Shown piece after piece: positions 63,196 to 64,000 of a DNA stretch of 64,000 nucleotides (its first letter is position 1; each line of letters starts with the position of its first letter). The notes under the pieces are model-generated. The model was not told the DNA's origin, did not search any database, and saw only the letters and a program-made list of their open reading frames with translations. The translations under genes were made by a program, and so were the position numbers. The DNA is from JAPOUP01 sp965221405 (GTDB taxonomy: Bacteria; Pseudomonadota; Alphaproteobacteria; Rhodobacterales; Rhodobacteraceae): assembly GCA_965221405.1 (NCBI GenBank), contig CBDCSE010000002.1, forward strand, positions 186,001-250,000, read 5' to 3'.

Positions 63196-63440
63196 CGTTA
63201 AACTGAACTGGACCGTATTTCCCGGCCTGATTCGCCGTCTTCAGGCTCCTCAGCGAAACCCTTTCCTGGAAGTGGGGGGGGGGGGGGGGGGGTCATCGCG
63301 GAATTCCGTCAGCGACCGTATCTGGCTGGACCGTTACACACGATCGATACTGTATGGTCGGATATCCGTCGGCACGGAGGATCCGACCATGCGAAGGAGA
63401 ATGAATCAGGCCGGGAAATACGGTCCAGTTCAGTTCAACG
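63196..63440. mobile_element. 245-bp element with 38-bp inverted ends (MITE-like)
   Basis: The left arm (63196-63233, beginning CGTTAAACTGAACTGGACCG) and right arm (63403-63440) are reverse complements at 37 of 38 positions. The interior has no transposase, only a G-tract and a short stretch reading GGAGGATCCGACCATGCGAA that resembles the start region of IS3-type orfA genes. The structure fits a miniature inverted-repeat element or a deleted IS. No target duplication is evident. Confidence 0.75.
63274..63292 (+). repeat. Homopolymer of 19 G residues
   Basis: An uninterrupted run of 19 G on the plus strand, inside the 245-bp inverted-repeat element and outside any gene, about 210 bp before the GntR gene. 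Such runs are prone to slippage and to assembly error. Confidence 0.85.
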
Positions 63441-63500
63441 GGCATAACACCTTTTCCGGGCTTTGATGCGCCGTTGGGTTGACTGATCAGAGGACGGGTA

Positions 63501-64000
63501 TTGACGCAGACATCTTCGCAGTCGGTATCAGGCAACGGCGGGCCGACACCCGCCCGTCTTCGCGCCGTTTTGGCAGAGCTTGCTGCGGGGGGCACGACGC
63601 TTCCGCCCGAGCGCGAACTGGTCGAACAGCTTGGCGTTCCCCGGTCCCGTCTACGACGGGTATTGGCGGAGATGCGCGAGGCCGGACGCCTACCGCCGGC
63701 GCAGGTCGGACGCAGGACAACGCGGGAAGGAAGCATGCAGGCCGACGCTCTTGCACGCCTCGCCAACCCGACCGATGTCATAGAGCTGCGGCTGATCCTT
63801 GAACCACAGTTCGCGCGGCTCGCAGCCGTCCGTGCATCGGCACTTGAGATTGCGCGGATCACCAAGGCTGCGACAAGCGGACCGGACGTGGACTATGGTG
63901 CGCCTGACCTGACATTTCACCTTGAGATTGCAAGTGCTTCCCGCAACGCTCTGGGTCGCGAACTTTACAATATTCTTCGGCAGGTTGGAGCGGACGCGCG
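63501..64000 (+). CDS. GntR/FadR-family (FCD) transcriptional regulator, partial
   Basis: N-terminal 166 residues of a FadR-type regulator running off the window. From the TTG at 63501 (AGAGGA upstream) it reads MTQTSSQSVSGNGGPTPARL, then the winged HTH (GGTTLPPERELVEQLGVPRS, RLRRVLAEMREAGRLPPAQV) and the start of the FCD ligand domain (DVIELRLILEPQFARLAAVR, YGAPDLTFHLEIASASRNAL). FCD domains bind small carboxylates through a metal; a B6 catabolite such as 4-pyridoxate is an obvious guess. The gene is divergent from the B6 cluster. Confidence 0.9.
   Translation, partial: MTQTSSQSVSGNGGPTPARLRAVLAELAAGGTTLPPERELVEQLGVPRSRLRRVLAEMREAGRLPPAQVGRRTTREGSMQADALARLANPTDVIELRLILEPQFARLAAVRASALEIARITKAATSGPDVDYGAPDLTFHLEIASASRNALGRELYNILRQVGADA

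Noticed and set aside
63274..63292. The G-tract as a proven phase-variation switch
   Set aside because: It is not within a coding frame and length variation cannot be seen from one sequence; an assembly error is equally possible.
1..64000. CRISPR arrays, tRNA and rRNA genes
   Set aside because: No regularly spaced direct repeats, no T-loop/anticodon-arm pattern and no rRNA-like conserved blocks were seen while reading; a covariance search could still find a tRNA I missed.

Overview
The window looks like the chromosome of a marine-type alphaproteobacterium, most likely Rhodobacterales. The case rests on a SAM-II riboswitch in front of metZ, the ftsY / DMT transporter / yciB gene order, the hflK-hflC-DUF2065 run, FolE2 in place of a canonical GTP cyclohydrolase, and a vitamin B6 catabolic gene set whose proteins I recall as very close to those of Mesorhizobium. 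All family assignments come from reading translations; no database search was run. I saw no rRNA, tRNA or CRISPR.

The window has two parts of very different quality. Positions 1-41 kb hold housekeeping genes (tusA, ccdA, cysG, trkH, folE2, metZ, yciB, ftsY, xseA, purD, a [2Fe-2S] ferredoxin, gor, hflKC, degP, sdaA) interrupted by decay and mobile DNA. There are pseudogenes of a DMT transporter, rpiA, hipA, a retropepsin-like protease and two hypothetical proteins; fragments of IS630, IS5, IS30 and ISKra4 elements; one intact IS4 element with a perfect 10-bp target duplication; one complete IS30 transposase gene; and several toxin-antitoxin modules or remnants (BrnTA, HipBA, RES-Xre, a HigBA-like pair, a zeta-like fragment). 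About 7 kb of this accessory DNA (29.5-36.6 kb) separates hflKC-DUF2065 from degP, which are normally adjacent. Unusually large perfect hairpins lie in this half.

Positions 41-64 kb are clean and almost entirely on the minus strand. They encode a vitamin B6 catabolic region: pyridoxamine-pyruvate aminotransferase, pyridoxal 4-dehydrogenase, 4-pyridoxolactonase, a 3-hydroxyacyl-CoA-dehydrogenase-fold enzyme matching FHMPC 5-dehydrogenase, and an FAD-dependent GMC oxidoreductase that fits pyridoxine 4-oxidase or 4-pyridoxate dehydrogenase. Three uptake systems of different classes are interleaved: a peptide-type ABC transporter, a BMP-family ABC transporter and a TRAP transporter. The known flavoprotein ring-opening enzyme (MHPC oxygenase), the HMPDC decarboxylase and the final amidohydrolase are absent from the window. 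In their place is an operon of a gentisate/salicylate-dioxygenase-type bicupin, an LVIVD beta-propeller protein, a RidA protein and a glutathione S-transferase, directly upstream of the FHMPC dehydrogenase. I infer a possible undescribed route in which the pyridine ring is opened by the cupin and the nitrogenous product is processed by RidA and the GST.

An AT-rich leader in front of this operon carries two ACCATT/AATGGT inverted repeats, and similar half-sites precede the GMC gene. A GntR/FadR-type regulator runs off the right edge and is the obvious candidate controller. Between it and the GMC gene lies a 245-bp element with 38-bp inverted ends and a 19-G homopolymer inside.
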